A program made the position numbers and the translations under genes. From DATLZU01 sp035573855 (GTDB taxonomy: Bacteria > Nitrospirota > Nitrospiria > Nitrospirales > Nitrospiraceae), in assembly GCA_035573855.1 (NCBI GenBank), contig DATLZU010000049.1, positions 1 through 64,000 on the forward strand: a stretch of 64,000 nt of DNA, read 5' to 3'. The notes under the pieces were generated by a model. It saw nothing but the letters and a program-made list of their open reading frames with translations. It did not search any database and was not told the DNA's origin. Below are positions 9,087-18,503 of the stretch, one piece after another. The number at the start of each line of letters is the position of its first letter. Position 1 is the stretch's first letter.

Positions 9087-9830
9087 GGGCGGCGCCGTTC
9101 ACGGTTCGACCAATCCCGATCAAGACGGTTCGTCCGACGGACCTGGGCCCCCACGGGTTTCCCCGTGCGTCTCCGTCCTCGTTCCTCACCACCCGGGGGA
9201 ACCCAAGGGTGTTTACTGGGGAAGCGTGGGACGCTGGTCTTTCCACCAAGGGAGGAACCGGTCGGAGACGCGCGGACCTCACGCGATCTGCTCCGCGACA
9301 GCAATTGAGAAATCGCGGTCGTGATGAGGCCGTCGGCGCAGGAGCCGAAAGTCGTTCGTGGATGCGAGACGCACCACCTCCTTCCTCCCACTCTCTGCGC
9401 CACCTGAGAGGCTGATCCACGGGACTAGGGAAATGCCCAGTGTCTCCCTTGGTTCAGTCGTGCACCTCTCCCCTCGCGGAGTTGCAGCCGCCTACAACAT
9501 CGTTCAAAGCTGAACAGCGATGCAGGCACATCACTACTGATCGGAGAGCCTTGCTGTGAGGCGACCGCGCGTGCCGCTTGCGCACGCGAAGTCATGCCAG
9601 CGCCGCCGGCACGGCCGTTGACCGCCGTGACTTCACCACTCCCCCTGAATTCCTCAAGGCCAGCAATCCTACAGGCGTTTCTGCTGGAGGCAACGATCTA
9701 ATCCTGGCCCGACGCTTCCTGCCACCGCCCTCTGGTCTTTCATCTCAGCGGAGAGGCATTCCCCTACGATCACGTGATAGAAGCGCATGATTGTCTTCGA
9801 AGGCATAACTCTTGCTCAACCAGGCAGGGT
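9087..9830. other. Long intergenic region without a convincing gene
   Basis: This 744-base stretch lies between the protease and the sensor kinase. Short open frames exist on both strands, but none has a plausible start, a ribosome site or a recognisable protein. A small hairpin (CACGGG/CCCGTG, near 9158-9173) could be a weak terminator for the protease gene. A loose inverted repeat (GAAGTCA/TGACTTC, about 9590-9636) is also visible. No RNA gene was recognised. Confidence 0.5.
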
Positions 9831-11642
9831 ATGGCGAAGCCGCGTCCAGATTTTCCCCTCATCGGCGTCACTATCGCGCTGATCGGCGTGATCTGGGCCA
9901 TGGATTACTGGTTGCCGCTCGGTCTCCAGGCGGCGGTCCTGTATGTGGTTCCGGTGTTGACATCTTCGTGGATCCGGTCTCGTCGCGCGACGCCGCTGGT
10001 GGCCGTCATCGCCTCGGTCCTCACGCTCGCCGAGGGGTTCGCCAACGGTCCCTTGGTGGTGCCGTATTGGGTCGTGCTGTGCAATCGCAGTCTGGCGCTT
10101 CTGGCGGTGTGGACCACGGCCGTGCTGTGTGTCCGGCGTCAGCGTAGTGAAGAAGAACTCCGGTGGGTGTACCAGGGGATTGAACGTCAGATTGCGGAGC
10201 GCACCGCCGAACTCGAACAAGCCAACAAAGAATTGGATGCGATGCGCCAGGAGGCGCTGCTCCAATTGGCCGAGATCGTCAAGTCGTCCGACGACGCGAT
10301 CATCGGAAAGACCCCGGATGGAATCATCCGAAGCTGGAACGCCGGGGCGGAACGGATCTACGGGTACCAAGCCGAAGAGGTCATCGGTCGCTCCATCTCG
10401 CTGCTGTGCCCGCCGGATCGGCCCGATGAAATCCCCGCCATGCTCGAACGCATCCGGCGCGGCGAACATGTACGCAATTTCGAAACCGTGCGGCGCAGGA
10501 AAGACGGAAAGAAGATCGACGTGTCGCTCACGCTGTCCCCGGTCAAGGACGCCGGCGGCCGGATCATCGGCGTCTCCTCCATCGCTCGCGACATCACCGA
10601 GCGCAAGCGGATCGAGGCGGCGTTGCGCGAAAGCGAAGCCCGGTTCCACATGATGGCGGACACCGCGCCGGTGATGGTGTGGATGGCCGGGCCGGACGCC
10701 CAGTGCACCTTCGTCAACAAGCGGTGGCTGGAGTTTACCGGGCGGACGCTGGAGCAGGAATTGGGGGACGCCTGGATCAGCGGCGTCCACCCGAGCGACA
10801 GGCGCCGCTGCTTGGACACGTATGTGTCCGCGTTTCAGACCGAGCAGCCGTTCACGATGGAGTACCGCCTGCGCCGGGCCGACGGCCAGTACCGTTGGGT
10901 GCTGGACACGGGCATTCCGCTCTTCGAGGCGGACGGCACCTTTGCCGGGTTCATCGGGTCATGCATGGACCTGACGGAACGCAAAGAAATGGAAGACCAG
11001 CTCCGGAAGGCTTTGAAGGAGAAGGAAAGCCTCTTGCGCGAGGTGCACCACCGCGTCAAGAACAACCTGCAGGTCATCTCCAGCCTGCTCAACCTGCAGT
11101 CGGCCAGCATCAGGGATCCGCAGATCGCGCAGTTGTTTCGGGAATGCCAGACGCGCATCACGTCCATCGCCCTGCTGCACGAAACCCTGCATCGCTCGCA
11201 GGACCTCTCGCAGATCAAAATGGGCGACTATATCCGGACGCTGACCGGGCATCTCTTCCGTTCGTACGGCGTGGACCCCCGGCAGATTGTCCTCGACCTC
11301 ACGGTGGATGATGTGGAGTTCGATCTCGATACCGGGATGACCTGCGGGTTGATCGTCGACGAACTGGTTGCGAACTGCCTGAAGCACGCGTTTCAACCCG
11401 GCCGGCAGGGACGGATTCAGGTCGATCTGGTCGCCAACCCAGATGAGACGTACACCCTGCGGGTCAGCGACGACGGAGCCGGGCTGCCGAAGGACGGGGT
11501 CTTGCGGAACCCGGACTCGTTGGGACTCGAATTGGTTGGATTGTTGGCGGAGAAGTTGGAAGGGACCGTCGAATTGCAAAGCGGCCAGGGCACGGAGTGG
11601 CGAATCACGTTCCGGACCCTGAATTATCAGGAACGCATGTGA
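9831..11642 (+). CDS. Membrane sensor histidine kinase with two PAS domains (HisKA_2 type)
   Basis: This 603-aa kinase has two or three N-terminal membrane helices (about residues 8-95), a short coiled coil (about 105-140), two PAS/PAC modules (about 140-260 and 262-390) and a HisKA_2 phosphoacceptor region, REVHHRVKNNLQ, with His406/His407. The ATPase domain shows an N-box (VDELVANCLKHAF) and a G-box (DDGAGLP). The start at MAKPRPDF is chosen because hydrophobic sequence begins directly after it; the frame is open for 19 codons upstream, and the ribosome site (GCAGGG) is weak. The response regulator follows after 10 bases, so the two form a two-component system. The stimulus is unknown. Confidence 0.88.
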   Translation: MAKPRPDFPLIGVTIALIGVIWAMDYWLPLGLQAAVLYVVPVLTSSWIRSRRATPLVAVIASVLTLAEGFANGPLVVPYWVVLCNRSLALLAVWTTAVLCVRRQRSEEELRWVYQGIERQIAERTAELEQANKELDAMRQEALLQLAEIVKSSDDAIIGKTPDGIIRSWNAGAERIYGYQAEEVIGRSISLLCPPDRPDEIPAMLERIRRGEHVRNFETVRRRKDGKKIDVSLTLSPVKDAGGRIIGVSSIARDITERKRIEAALRESEARFHMMADTAPVMVWMAGPDAQCTFVNKRWLEFTGRTLEQELGDAWISGVHPSDRRRCLDTYVSAFQTEQPFTMEYRLRRADGQYRWVLDTGIPLFEADGTFAGFIGSCMDLTERKEMEDQLRKALKEKESLLREVHHRVKNNLQVISSLLNLQSASIRDPQIAQLFRECQTRITSIALLHETLHRSQDLSQIKMGDYIRTLTGHLFRSYGVDPRQIVLDLTVDDVEFDLDTGMTCGLIVDELVANCLKHAFQPGRQGRIQVDLVANPDETYTLRVSDDGAGLPKDGVLRNPDSLGLELVGLLAEKLEGTVELQSGQGTEWRITFRTLNYQERM

Positions 11643-11652
11643 GGGGGTAGCG

Positions 11653-12615
11653 ATGGAACAGGCGAAAATCTTGGTGGTCGAAGACGAGCCGATTGTGGCA
11701 AGGGACATCCAGCTCAGCCTCCAACGGCTGGGGTATGACGTGCCGGCCACGGCGGCGTCGGGAGAGGAAGCGATCCGGAAGGCGGCGGAGACGCGCCCCG
11801 ATCTGGTCGTGATGGACATCGTGTTGAAAGGCAAGATGGACGGGGTCGAGACCGCGCAGCAGCTCAAAGACCGGCTGAACGTGCCGGTGATCTACTTGAC
11901 GGCCTTCGCCGACGACCAGACCCTCGAGCGGGCGAAAACCACGGCCCCGGCCGGCTACATGCTCAAGCCCTATCAACCTCATGAGTTGCGGACCAGTATC
12001 GAGATCGCGCTCTATCGAAGCCAGTCGGAGCGGAGTCTGCGCGAAAGTCTGCGCTGGCTGGCGACCACCGTACGCGTGATGGGCGACGCCGTGTTGACCA
12101 CCAACCGAGGCGGCCGTCTCACGTACCTGAGCCCGGCCGCGGAGGCGCTGACCGGATGGACTCAGAAAGAAGCCTTGGGCGCCGGCCTGCGGGCGATCCT
12201 GTGCATCGAAGACCAAGGGCAGATGCGCGAAATCGACGACCCAGCCATGACGGCGATGGACGAATGCCGCATCGTCGATCTCTCCGCGGTCACGCTCGTG
12301 ACCAAAGACCTTCGAAGGCGACCGATCGAAGGCCGCGCCGCTCCGGTGGTGGACGACGCCGGGATCGTGATCGGCGCAGTGGTGGTGTTCTGGGACGCGC
12401 GTGTACCCGTCTATTCGGAGCAGGAGCGGGATATCGACGAACATCTCAGCCGGGCGAAGGGGATCATCAACCTCTGTGCCTGGTGCAAGAAAGTGCCGGA
12501 CGAAGCAGGCAATTGGCGGGATCTGGAGACGTTTCTCGCGGAGCATTCCTGCATCCGCTTCAACGGAGGCCTGTGCCCGGACTGTATGAAGCAGTGCTTT
12601 CCACAAGAGGGATAA
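11653..12615 (+). CDS. Response regulator with PAS domain and C-terminal Cys-rich CxxC tail
   Basis: This 320-aa protein is the probable partner of the kinase 10 bases upstream; a GAGGGGG precedes the ATG. The receiver domain (residues 1-120) has the acidic pair Glu10/Asp11, phosphoacceptor Asp55 and Lys107-type lysine in MLKPYQP. A PAS-like domain follows (about 130-255). There is no DNA-binding domain. The end carries an LCAWCKKVPD...LCPDC module (about 275-315), a pattern found at the C-terminus of many sensor proteins, whose paired CxxC could bind metal. The output is therefore probably protein-protein signalling rather than transcription. The family assignment is firm; the output is inferred. 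Confidence 0.85.
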   Translation: MEQAKILVVEDEPIVARDIQLSLQRLGYDVPATAASGEEAIRKAAETRPDLVVMDIVLKGKMDGVETAQQLKDRLNVPVIYLTAFADDQTLERAKTTAPAGYMLKPYQPHELRTSIEIALYRSQSERSLRESLRWLATTVRVMGDAVLTTNRGGRLTYLSPAAEALTGWTQKEALGAGLRAILCIEDQGQMREIDDPAMTAMDECRIVDLSAVTLVTKDLRRRPIEGRAAPVVDDAGIVIGAVVVFWDARVPVYSEQERDIDEHLSRAKGIINLCAWCKKVPDEAGNWRDLETFLAEHSCIRFNGGLCPDCMKQCFPQEG

Positions 12616-12756
12616 TTGTCATGCCACGTCCGGAGGTTGACAACCGCGCCCGGAAAGAGCCAACATACAACCAACCGGGAGGCCTGCGATGAGACCGGGG
12701 TAGGCGAGCTCGGGAAAAGAATTCCGTACACGACGCACAACACGACGCCGTCCGCG

Positions 12757-12798
12757 AGCGCCCGGGGGGACTGTGTAGCCTCCCGGGCGCTTTGCGTT
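12757..12798 (+). terminator. Strong GC hairpin, possible terminator or leader structure
   Basis: The arms AGCGCCCGGG (12757-12766) and CCCGGGCGCT (12782-12791) are perfectly complementary and enclose a 15-base loop. The hairpin is followed by TTTGCGTTTG, a weak T-rich tail. It lies 141 bases after the response regulator and 67 bases before the small membrane protein gene, so it probably ends the two-component operon. A regulatory leader role for the next gene is the alternative. Confidence 0.5.
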
Positions 12799-12858
12799 TG
12801 GAGAGCGGGAGCGGCGTTGCGGGAACGATGGAAAAACCATCCAACAAGGAGGTGGACG

Positions 12859-13089
12859 ATGAAGCGAGTGGTCGGGTTCTTCTCACTTCTCCTTCTGCTC
12901 TTCACCCCCGTGCTGGCGTTTGCCGAAGGCGTCAGCGGGTATTCCAGAGGTAACGCGATCCTGTACTATTCCGCCATTGCGGCGGTGCTGATTTACGGCA
13001 TCTACGACATTTTCCACAAAAAATGGCTGACGTGGATCAGCGCGATTGTAATACCCCTCGTGCTGTATCTGAATTTGCCGGCGAAATAG
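12859..13089 (+). CDS. Small exported or membrane protein of unknown function
   Basis: This 76-aa protein has a near-perfect ribosome site (AAGGAGGTGG) a few bases before the ATG, which fixes the start although the frame is open for 81 codons upstream. Residues 1-22 look like a signal peptide (MKRVVGFFSLLLLLF, cleavage after FAFA likely). Two further hydrophobic segments follow (about 34-49 and 56-72), separated by HKKW. It may therefore be a two-helix inner-membrane protein. No family is recognised. It stands alone between a hairpin and a repeat cluster. Confidence 0.75.
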   Translation: MKRVVGFFSLLLLLFTPVLAFAEGVSGYSRGNAILYYSAIAAVLIYGIYDIFHKKWLTWISAIVIPLVLYLNLPAK

Positions 13090-13104
13090 CCCTCGAGGAA
13101 AAGC

Positions 13105-13385
13105 GATCCAGAAAAGGATCCAGATCCAGAAAAGGGGTCGGGAGTCTTTGGATCCAGAAAAGGGGTCGGGAGTCTTTAGCAGTCCGCCATCGCCCAACGC
13201 GGCCACATCATTTGAGCTGCGATCCGCAATCCCCGGCCAGGAGAGCGCGCGCGAGGTCTGGAAACGACTCCCGACCCCTTTTCTTGCCTCCGACCCCTTT
13301 TCTTGCCTCCTATCGGGGGCCGGACGACGAGGGCCTCTGGCGGGACGAGCAAGAAAGCAGAAAAGGGGTCGGGAGTCATTTCTGA
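13105..13385. repeat. Cluster of direct and inverted REP-like repeats
   Basis: The core AGAAAAGGGGTCGGGAGTC occurs on the plus strand at about 13128-13146, 13156-13174 and 13359-13377, with a truncated plus copy near 13109-13117. It occurs on the minus strand at 13266-13284, with a second shorter minus copy at about 13290-13305. The spacing is irregular. The facing minus (13266) and plus (13359) copies could form a long stem. This looks like REP/BIME elements mobilised by RAYT-type transposases, but no RAYT gene lies in the window. The cluster marks the left edge of the variable glycan island. Confidence 0.8.
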
Positions 13386-14238
13386 CCAACGTCGGGTTGT
13401 CTCCCGGCGAGGAAATCGCTCAGCGGGTGACAAGGGGAGCCTTACCGGATTCGGCTACCAGGGCCAGCAGCAAGGGGGGGACGTAGCCTCGGACCAAGAA
13501 CGAAGAAAAAAGGGGGGCGTGTGACGGCAGAACAGCCCCCGCCTCCTGTTCTTGCCCCCCATTGTAGACGAGCTTACGGAGCATCATCAAAGCCTAACGG
13601 CCCTACCTGCGAATCTGAGATGGCGGTATATACCCGCCAGAAAGAAAAAGGGGCGCCTGATTGTTTGAGCGCAAAAACCTGTTCTCTTCGCTGCAGCGCA
13701 GCAAACCTTCTCCTTGCAGGTTTGTGAAGCTCCTGGTAAATAGTCGGTCCGCTAAGGTCCGGTAAACCGAAAACGGCCATCTCCGAGTCTCCCGCCCGCT
13801 TGTTACTGCCAGAGAGGGGACGCTACAGTCGGTGTATCGCCACCATCGCGGAGAAGACGTCGACTGTGGTGCGGGGGTGAGGAGCGGAGGACGGATCTAG
13901 CCGACAGGCCTCCAGCGGACCAAGGGTCTGCAAGGGGCCAGATTCCCAGGCACTCACTGTAAGTGAGAAGGCGGAGCTGTCTCTACTCTGTCTTCGCCAT
14001 CATTCGAAGTAACAAGGGGACACCCACGGGGAAAGAACTGCGCGCCTGCTGTGCGCCTCGACATGGAGATCACCCGTCCCATTGTCCTGTTTCTGTAGGC
14101 TGGTTCCTATGGCATAGCAAAACGAATGCATTGCTCGCCGCAAGCGATGCTGGGCTCTTTGTCCCTGCTACCTGACGGTTTCCGTTGTCTGACGCAGCTC
14201 AGCGCCTTGACGGCTGAACGCAACAGACGGAGCAAGCC
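13386..14238. other. Long non-coding stretch left of the fucose genes
   Basis: These 853 bases contain only short frames with no ribosome sites and no recognisable protein, on either strand. Composition is mixed and there are no long inverted repeats comparable to the REP-like cluster. A GGAG about 8 bases before 14239 serves gmd. I see no RNA gene. It may be decayed sequence at an island border. Confidence 0.45.
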
Positions 14239-15381
14239 ATGATGTCAAGGTTGGCTCACACAACCAACGCAAGTCAGGCCATAAACGCCGCACACCAGAG
14301 ACGCGCGCTCATCACTGGCATCACCGGCCAGGACGGCTCCTACCTGGCGGAGCTCTTGCTGGCGAAAGGCTACGAGGTCCACGGCCTCATCCGCCGCGCC
14401 TCCACCTTCAACACAGGCCGCATCGACCACCTCTACCAGGACCCCCACGAGCCCCGGGCGCGCCTCTTCCTGCATTACGGCGATCTCGGCAGTCTGGAGC
14501 AGCTCACGCACCTCGTCTACAACCTCCGCCCGGACGAGGTCTACCACCTGGGGGCCCAGAGCCACGTCAAGGTGAGCTTCGACATGCCCGAGTACACCGG
14601 CGACATCACCGGCCTCGGCGTCACGCGGCTCCTCGAGGCGGTTCGGCGGAGCGGCATCAAGACTCGTGTCTACCAGGCCTCCTCGAGCGAGATGTTCGGC
14701 GACGCGCCGCCGCCCCAGAGCGAGGCGACGCCCTTCCAGCCCCGCAGCCCCTACGCCGCCGCCAAGCTCTACGCGTTCTGGATGGTGGCCCTCTATCGGA
14801 ATGCCTACGGCCTCTTCGCTGCCAATGGCATTCTCTTCAACCACGAGTCGCCCCGCCGCGGCGAGACCTTCGTCAGCCGAAAGATCACCCGGGCGGTGGC
14901 TGCGATCCTGGCCGGCCAGCAACAGAAGCTCTACCTTGGGAACCTCGAGGCGCGGCGCGACTGGGGCTACGCCCCGGAATACGTGGAGGCCATGTGGCGC
15001 ATCCTCCAGCAGGAGCGGCCTGACGACTACGTCATCGGCACGGGCGAGGCGAACTCGGTGCGGGAGTTTGTGGAGGAGGCCTTCGGTTATGCGGGCCTCG
15101 ATTGGCGGGAGCATGTGGAGATCGACGAGCGCTACCTGCGGCCGCTCGAGGTGGACTCTCTGGCGGCGGACGCCTCTAAGGCGAGGCGGGACTTCGGCTG
15201 GGAGCCCAGGGTCACGTTCCGGGAGCTCGTGCGCATCATGGTCGACGCCGATCTGGAGGCGGCCGGGTTGACGCCCATCGGCGAGGGGGCGCGCATTCTC
15301 GAACAGAAGTGCCCCGACTGGCACCGGTGGGTGTCGGGGGTCACGGCCGCGCTGAAGAATCACCGCCGAGGGCACGAATGA
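14239..15381 (+). CDS. gmd: GDP-mannose 4,6-dehydratase
   Basis: This enzyme converts GDP-D-mannose to GDP-4-keto-6-deoxy-D-mannose, the first step to GDP-L-fucose or GDP-rhamnose. The 380-aa protein is an extended short-chain dehydrogenase. It has the NADP motif GITGQDGSYLAELL (near residue 29), the family signature RRASTFNTGRIDHLY, the catalytic Ser/Thr-Glu pair (SSSEMFG) and the Tyr-Lys motif YAAAK (near 172-176), plus NHESPRRGETFVSRK. The first ~25 residues before the Rossmann strand are unusual, and an internal start is possible. Codons are strongly C-ending, unlike the flanking AT-richer genes. It overlaps fcl by 4 bases. Confidence 0.95.
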   Translation: MMSRLAHTTNASQAINAAHQRRALITGITGQDGSYLAELLLAKGYEVHGLIRRASTFNTGRIDHLYQDPHEPRARLFLHYGDLGSLEQLTHLVYNLRPDEVYHLGAQSHVKVSFDMPEYTGDITGLGVTRLLEAVRRSGIKTRVYQASSSEMFGDAPPPQSEATPFQPRSPYAAAKLYAFWMVALYRNAYGLFAANGILFNHESPRRGETFVSRKITRAVAAILAGQQQKLYLGNLEARRDWGYAPEYVEAMWRILQQERPDDYVIGTGEANSVREFVEEAFGYAGLDWREHVEIDERYLRPLEVDSLAADASKARRDFGWEPRVTFRELVRIMVDADLEAAGLTPIGEGARILEQKCPDWHRWVSGVTAALKNHRRGHE

Positions 15382-16340
15382 CGGACTGGCCCGAGAGCTC
15401 GACGTTCTGGCACAACAAGCGGGTGCTCGTCACCGGTGGCGCGGGGTTCCTGGGCTCCTTCGTGGTCGAGAAGCTCCGCCAGCGGGGCGCGAAGGAGGTC
15501 TTCGTTCCCAGGAGCAGGGACTACGATCTCGTCCACATGGAGGCGGTCGAGCGCGTCTACCGGGACGCCCGGCCCGAGGTCGTCATCCACCTGGCCGCCC
15601 GGGTAGGCGGCATCGGCGCCAACCGCGCCAATCCGGGGCGATTCTTCTACGAGAACCTCATGATGGGCGTCCAGATGATGGAGGCGGGCCGGCGGGTTGG
15701 GATCGAGAAATTCGTCGCGGTCGCGACGATCTGCTCCTACCCTAAGTTCACGCCGGTGCCGTTCCGGGAAGAGGACCTCTGGAACGGCTACCCCGAGGAG
15801 ACCAACGCCCCCTATGGCCTGGCCAAGAAGATGCTCCTCGTCCAGTCCCTGGCCTACCGGCAGCAGTACGGCTTCAATGCGATCGTCCTGTTCCCCGTGA
15901 ACCTCTACGGCCCGCGCGACAATTTCGACCCAGAGACCTCACACGTCATCCCCGCGCTGATCCGCAAATGCCTGGAAGCACGAGCGCGGGGCGATGAGAC
16001 TATTACCGTGTGGGGCACTGGGACCCCCACGCGAGAATTTCTCTACGTCGAAGACGCGGCGGAGGGCATTCTGCTCGCCGCCGAGCGGTACAACAAGAGC
16101 GACCCGGTGAACCTCGGCTCCGGGTTCGAGCTCTCGATAAAGGATCTAGTGGACCTCATCGTCAAGCTGACGGGGTTCGAGGGGCGAGTGGTGTGGGATC
16201 CCACGAAACCGGACGGGCAACCGCGGCGGCGGCTGGATGTGTCCAGGGCGGAAAAGGAATTTGGATTCAGAGCTAGGATCAGCTTCCAGGAAGGGCTAAG
16301 AAAGACGATCGACTGGTATAGAAAAGAGGTCTATGGGTAG
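15378..16340 (+). CDS. fcl: GDP-L-fucose synthase (3,5-epimerase/4-reductase)
   Basis: This enzyme acts after Gmd, epimerising and reducing the 4-keto sugar to GDP-L-fucose with NADPH. The ATG overlaps the gmd stop (ATGA), giving 320 aa. Visible features are the NADP loop VTGGAGFLGS (near residue 18), HLAARVGGIGANRANP (near 70-85), the conserved TICSYPKFTPVPF segment with the active-site Ser/Cys region, and catalytic Tyr-Lys in YGLAKKM. Length and motifs match the family in full. It shares the C-ending codon style of gmd, so the pair was probably acquired together. The product should feed the GT11 fucosyltransferase at 26983. Confidence 0.95.
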   Translation: MTDWPESSTFWHNKRVLVTGGAGFLGSFVVEKLRQRGAKEVFVPRSRDYDLVHMEAVERVYRDARPEVVIHLAARVGGIGANRANPGRFFYENLMMGVQMMEAGRRVGIEKFVAVATICSYPKFTPVPFREEDLWNGYPEETNAPYGLAKKMLLVQSLAYRQQYGFNAIVLFPVNLYGPRDNFDPETSHVIPALIRKCLEARARGDETITVWGTGTPTREFLYVEDAAEGILLAAERYNKSDPVNLGSGFELSIKDLVDLIVKLTGFEGRVVWDPTKPDGQPRRRLDVSRAEKEFGFRARISFQEGLRKTIDWYRKEVYG

Positions 16341-16468
16341 CACTCGAACTTCAGGCCTAGGCTGCGCCTTTGCCCGGTATCCGGGTTAACTTTTACGCAT
16401 TGAGACTGTATCAGCATGCCCCAACACTGTTGGATTCCGCTTAGCCTTCAGAGTGGTGCTTCAGACAA

Positions 16469-17620
16469 GTGAAAATCATAGTTGCCTTCTACGCTTCCAA
16501 TTACCACGCTTCAGAATACAGATCCGGCGCAGAATTTATCTCCTTCGCTGCTTCTGTAGGATTCAATCTGGCGGTGGTTGCTGATCTGGAGCAAAACGAT
16601 TCCATCGATGATCTCATGGCGGCAAACCCAGGTATCTCGGTGGTGAAGCTCCCATCGCCCGTGCGAAAGCAGTCGCTTCTGTATAGTTACACCGACTTCA
16701 TTCCCCAGGTTCTCTGGCACTACCGGGTGGCCACTTGGCTTTCCACTCGGTACAACGATATCGAGGTTCTTTGGCTGCAAAACGGGGCGCAGCCATGGCT
16801 CCCACTGGGACCGTATTTAAGAATTTCGCGCAAAATTATTTGGGGTCCTCTCGGCGGAGGTAACATTCCACCTCGGCCACTGTTGCGCCACTTGGGACCA
16901 ATTTCATGTATGAGGGAATGGGTTAGGAACCTTGTTGAGAGGCTTGCGCTTAACCGAAAGCGGTCACTGTTACAGCGAGGCGGTGCTCCGAAAATACTAC
17001 CGATCGCTCGTACAGTGGAAGCGCGTGCGAGCCTCCAACGGCTATTTCCTTGCCAGCCCGTACCCGTGATTCCGGAAATACTTCGTCCATTGCGTGGCGC
17101 AGTCATAGCGCGAGTCCCCTGTGATACACCCAGGTTCGTCTGGGTAGGGCAGGACATTCCTCGCAAAAACCTGCCCCTAGCACTGGAGATGTTTGGGCGG
17201 TTGAAGGCAGAGGCATTCCCTGGTGCGACCTTGGACGTTTTCGGGGTAAAGGCGGGCAGACAGACGGTCCCCTCAGGTGTCACCTATCATGGATGGGTTC
17301 GTAGGATTGATTGGCCATGCTTTCGAAATCAAGGAGTTCTTCTGCTTACTTCATTCAGAGAAGGATTGCCCTCAGCAGTACTGGAGGCTATTTCAAACGG
17401 CTTACTGTGTGTCACGTCCGAGGTTGGGGCAATTCCAACTTTAAATCAAGGGACTGTTTTTCTATTGCCACGGTCCGAGTACCCGAACTACTCCGCTGAA
17501 ACCTATACACAAGTCATTGCGGCGATCAAAAGGCATCTCTCGAGTCACAAAGTAGTGTTGTCCACAATCAATAGTGAGGAACCTCTTCGTTCCTACCTTG
17601 AAGCCAACAAGGTCATCTGA
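16469..17620 (+). CDS. Glycosyltransferase, GT-B type (GT4-like)
   Basis: This 383-aa protein starts at GTG. It has a typical C-terminal donor domain: FVWVGQDIPRKNLPLALEMF (near residue 214) and SFREGLPSAVLEAISNGLLCVTSE (near 294). The N-terminal half is divergent, with a GGGNIPPRPLLRH loop near residue 130. It is likely a glycosyltransferase of the island polymer; specificity is unknown. It lies 128 bases after fcl and 1 base before the methyltransferase. Base composition drops towards AT from here on, compared with gmd and fcl. Confidence 0.8.
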   Translation: MKIIVAFYASNYHASEYRSGAEFISFAASVGFNLAVVADLEQNDSIDDLMAANPGISVVKLPSPVRKQSLLYSYTDFIPQVLWHYRVATWLSTRYNDIEVLWLQNGAQPWLPLGPYLRISRKIIWGPLGGGNIPPRPLLRHLGPISCMREWVRNLVERLALNRKRSLLQRGGAPKILPIARTVEARASLQRLFPCQPVPVIPEILRPLRGAVIARVPCDTPRFVWVGQDIPRKNLPLALEMFGRLKAEAFPGATLDVFGVKAGRQTVPSGVTYHGWVRRIDWPCFRNQGVLLLTSFREGLPSAVLEAISNGLLCVTSEVGAIPTLNQGTVFLLPRSEYPNYSAETYTQVIAAIKRHLSSHKVVLSTINSEEPLRSYLEANKVI

Positions 17621-17621
17621 C

Positions 17622-18503
17622 ATGCTGGATTGCCCAATGTGCATTTGCGGTTTGGCCTTGGAGCGCAAGAGTTTTTCTACAAACTTCGACGCCTGGATTT
17701 GTTCAAATTGCCGATCGCATCACTTTATGCCGCGTCATAGTGAAAGTGCGAGAGAATTTCTGTACGGAGGAGACAATCCCAAGTACAACGAAGCTAGCTA
17801 CCTCTGTGGAAAACAGTTGCGTTGGGCTCATCGACGACTGTTGGCGCGTCAGTGGTCAGGCAAGAAGGTCTTGGAGATCGGGTGCTTCAATGGGTTCTTC
17901 CTAGATGACCTATTGAGGAGGGGGGCAGATGTTTATGGTTTTGATGTCAACGAAACAGCTCTGGCGGTGGGGAGCAAGTTGTTTGGTCTTGAGGGGCGCC
18001 TGTTCTCCTCCTTTGAGGCGATTCAGAAACTCGGGACCTTTGACGAAATCCTATGCATCGATCTCCTGGAGCATTTAGATAGTCCAGGAGACCTGCTTCA
18101 GGAGATTGGTTCAATGCTGGATTCCAAAGGCAAGATAGTAGTTGCAAGCCCTACGCTAGAGCGCAGGTTTCATGACAAAAGCGACTATCCGCCGCATCAC
18201 AAATGGTGGTTTTCGAGACGTGGGTTAGAAGCGCTGCTGAAGCGTAGCGGTTACACGGTGAACGAAGTCTATATCCAACGCGACGGACTACTGATGCTAC
18301 GCAACTTCGTTGGCAAGGTACTCCATGGATTCCAGCGACGGGAGTTCTATGGGGATGGCATCATAGGTAGTCCCGTGGCCATGAACAGAATCGTTGCAGT
18401 CACCTACGACACTGCCGCTTGGCTCGGACATCTCCTATTTACGGTGCTCGGCATTACCTATTGCTCAACCCTCATCATCGCAGCCAAGGTGGAACCTAGA
18501 TGA
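17622..18503 (+). CDS. Class I SAM-dependent methyltransferase with N-terminal zinc ribbon
   Basis: This 293-aa protein starts with a putative zinc ribbon (CPMC near residue 5 and CSNC near 27). The methyltransferase fold follows: VLEIGCFNGFFLDDL (SAM motif I, near residue 85), VYGFDVNETAL and LCIDLLEHL. The C-terminus has a hydrophobic segment. The family (Methyltransf_23-like) commonly methylates sugars or caps glycan chains. I chose the ATG at 17622, just after the upstream stop, because it precedes the Cys motif; 16 codons are open further upstream. It overlaps the next gene by 4 bases. The acceptor is inferred to be a sugar. Confidence 0.82.
   Translation: MLDCPMCICGLALERKSFSTNFDAWICSNCRSHHFMPRHSESAREFLYGGDNPKYNEASYLCGKQLRWAHRRLLARQWSGKKVLEIGCFNGFFLDDLLRRGADVYGFDVNETALAVGSKLFGLEGRLFSSFEAIQKLGTFDEILCIDLLEHLDSPGDLLQEIGSMLDSKGKIVVASPTLERRFHDKSDYPPHHKWWFSRRGLEALLKRSGYTVNEVYIQRDGLLMLRNFVGKVLHGFQRREFYGDGIIGSPVAMNRIVAVTYDTAAWLGHLLFTVLGITYCSTLIIAAKVEPR

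Noticed and set aside
9578..9790. Short frame in the intergenic region before the histidine kinase
   Set aside because: It has no ribosome site, a composition of random type and no family features.
13109..13380. Possible CRISPR array
   Set aside because: The repeats occur in both orientations, with irregular spacing and no uniform spacers, and no cas genes are in the window.
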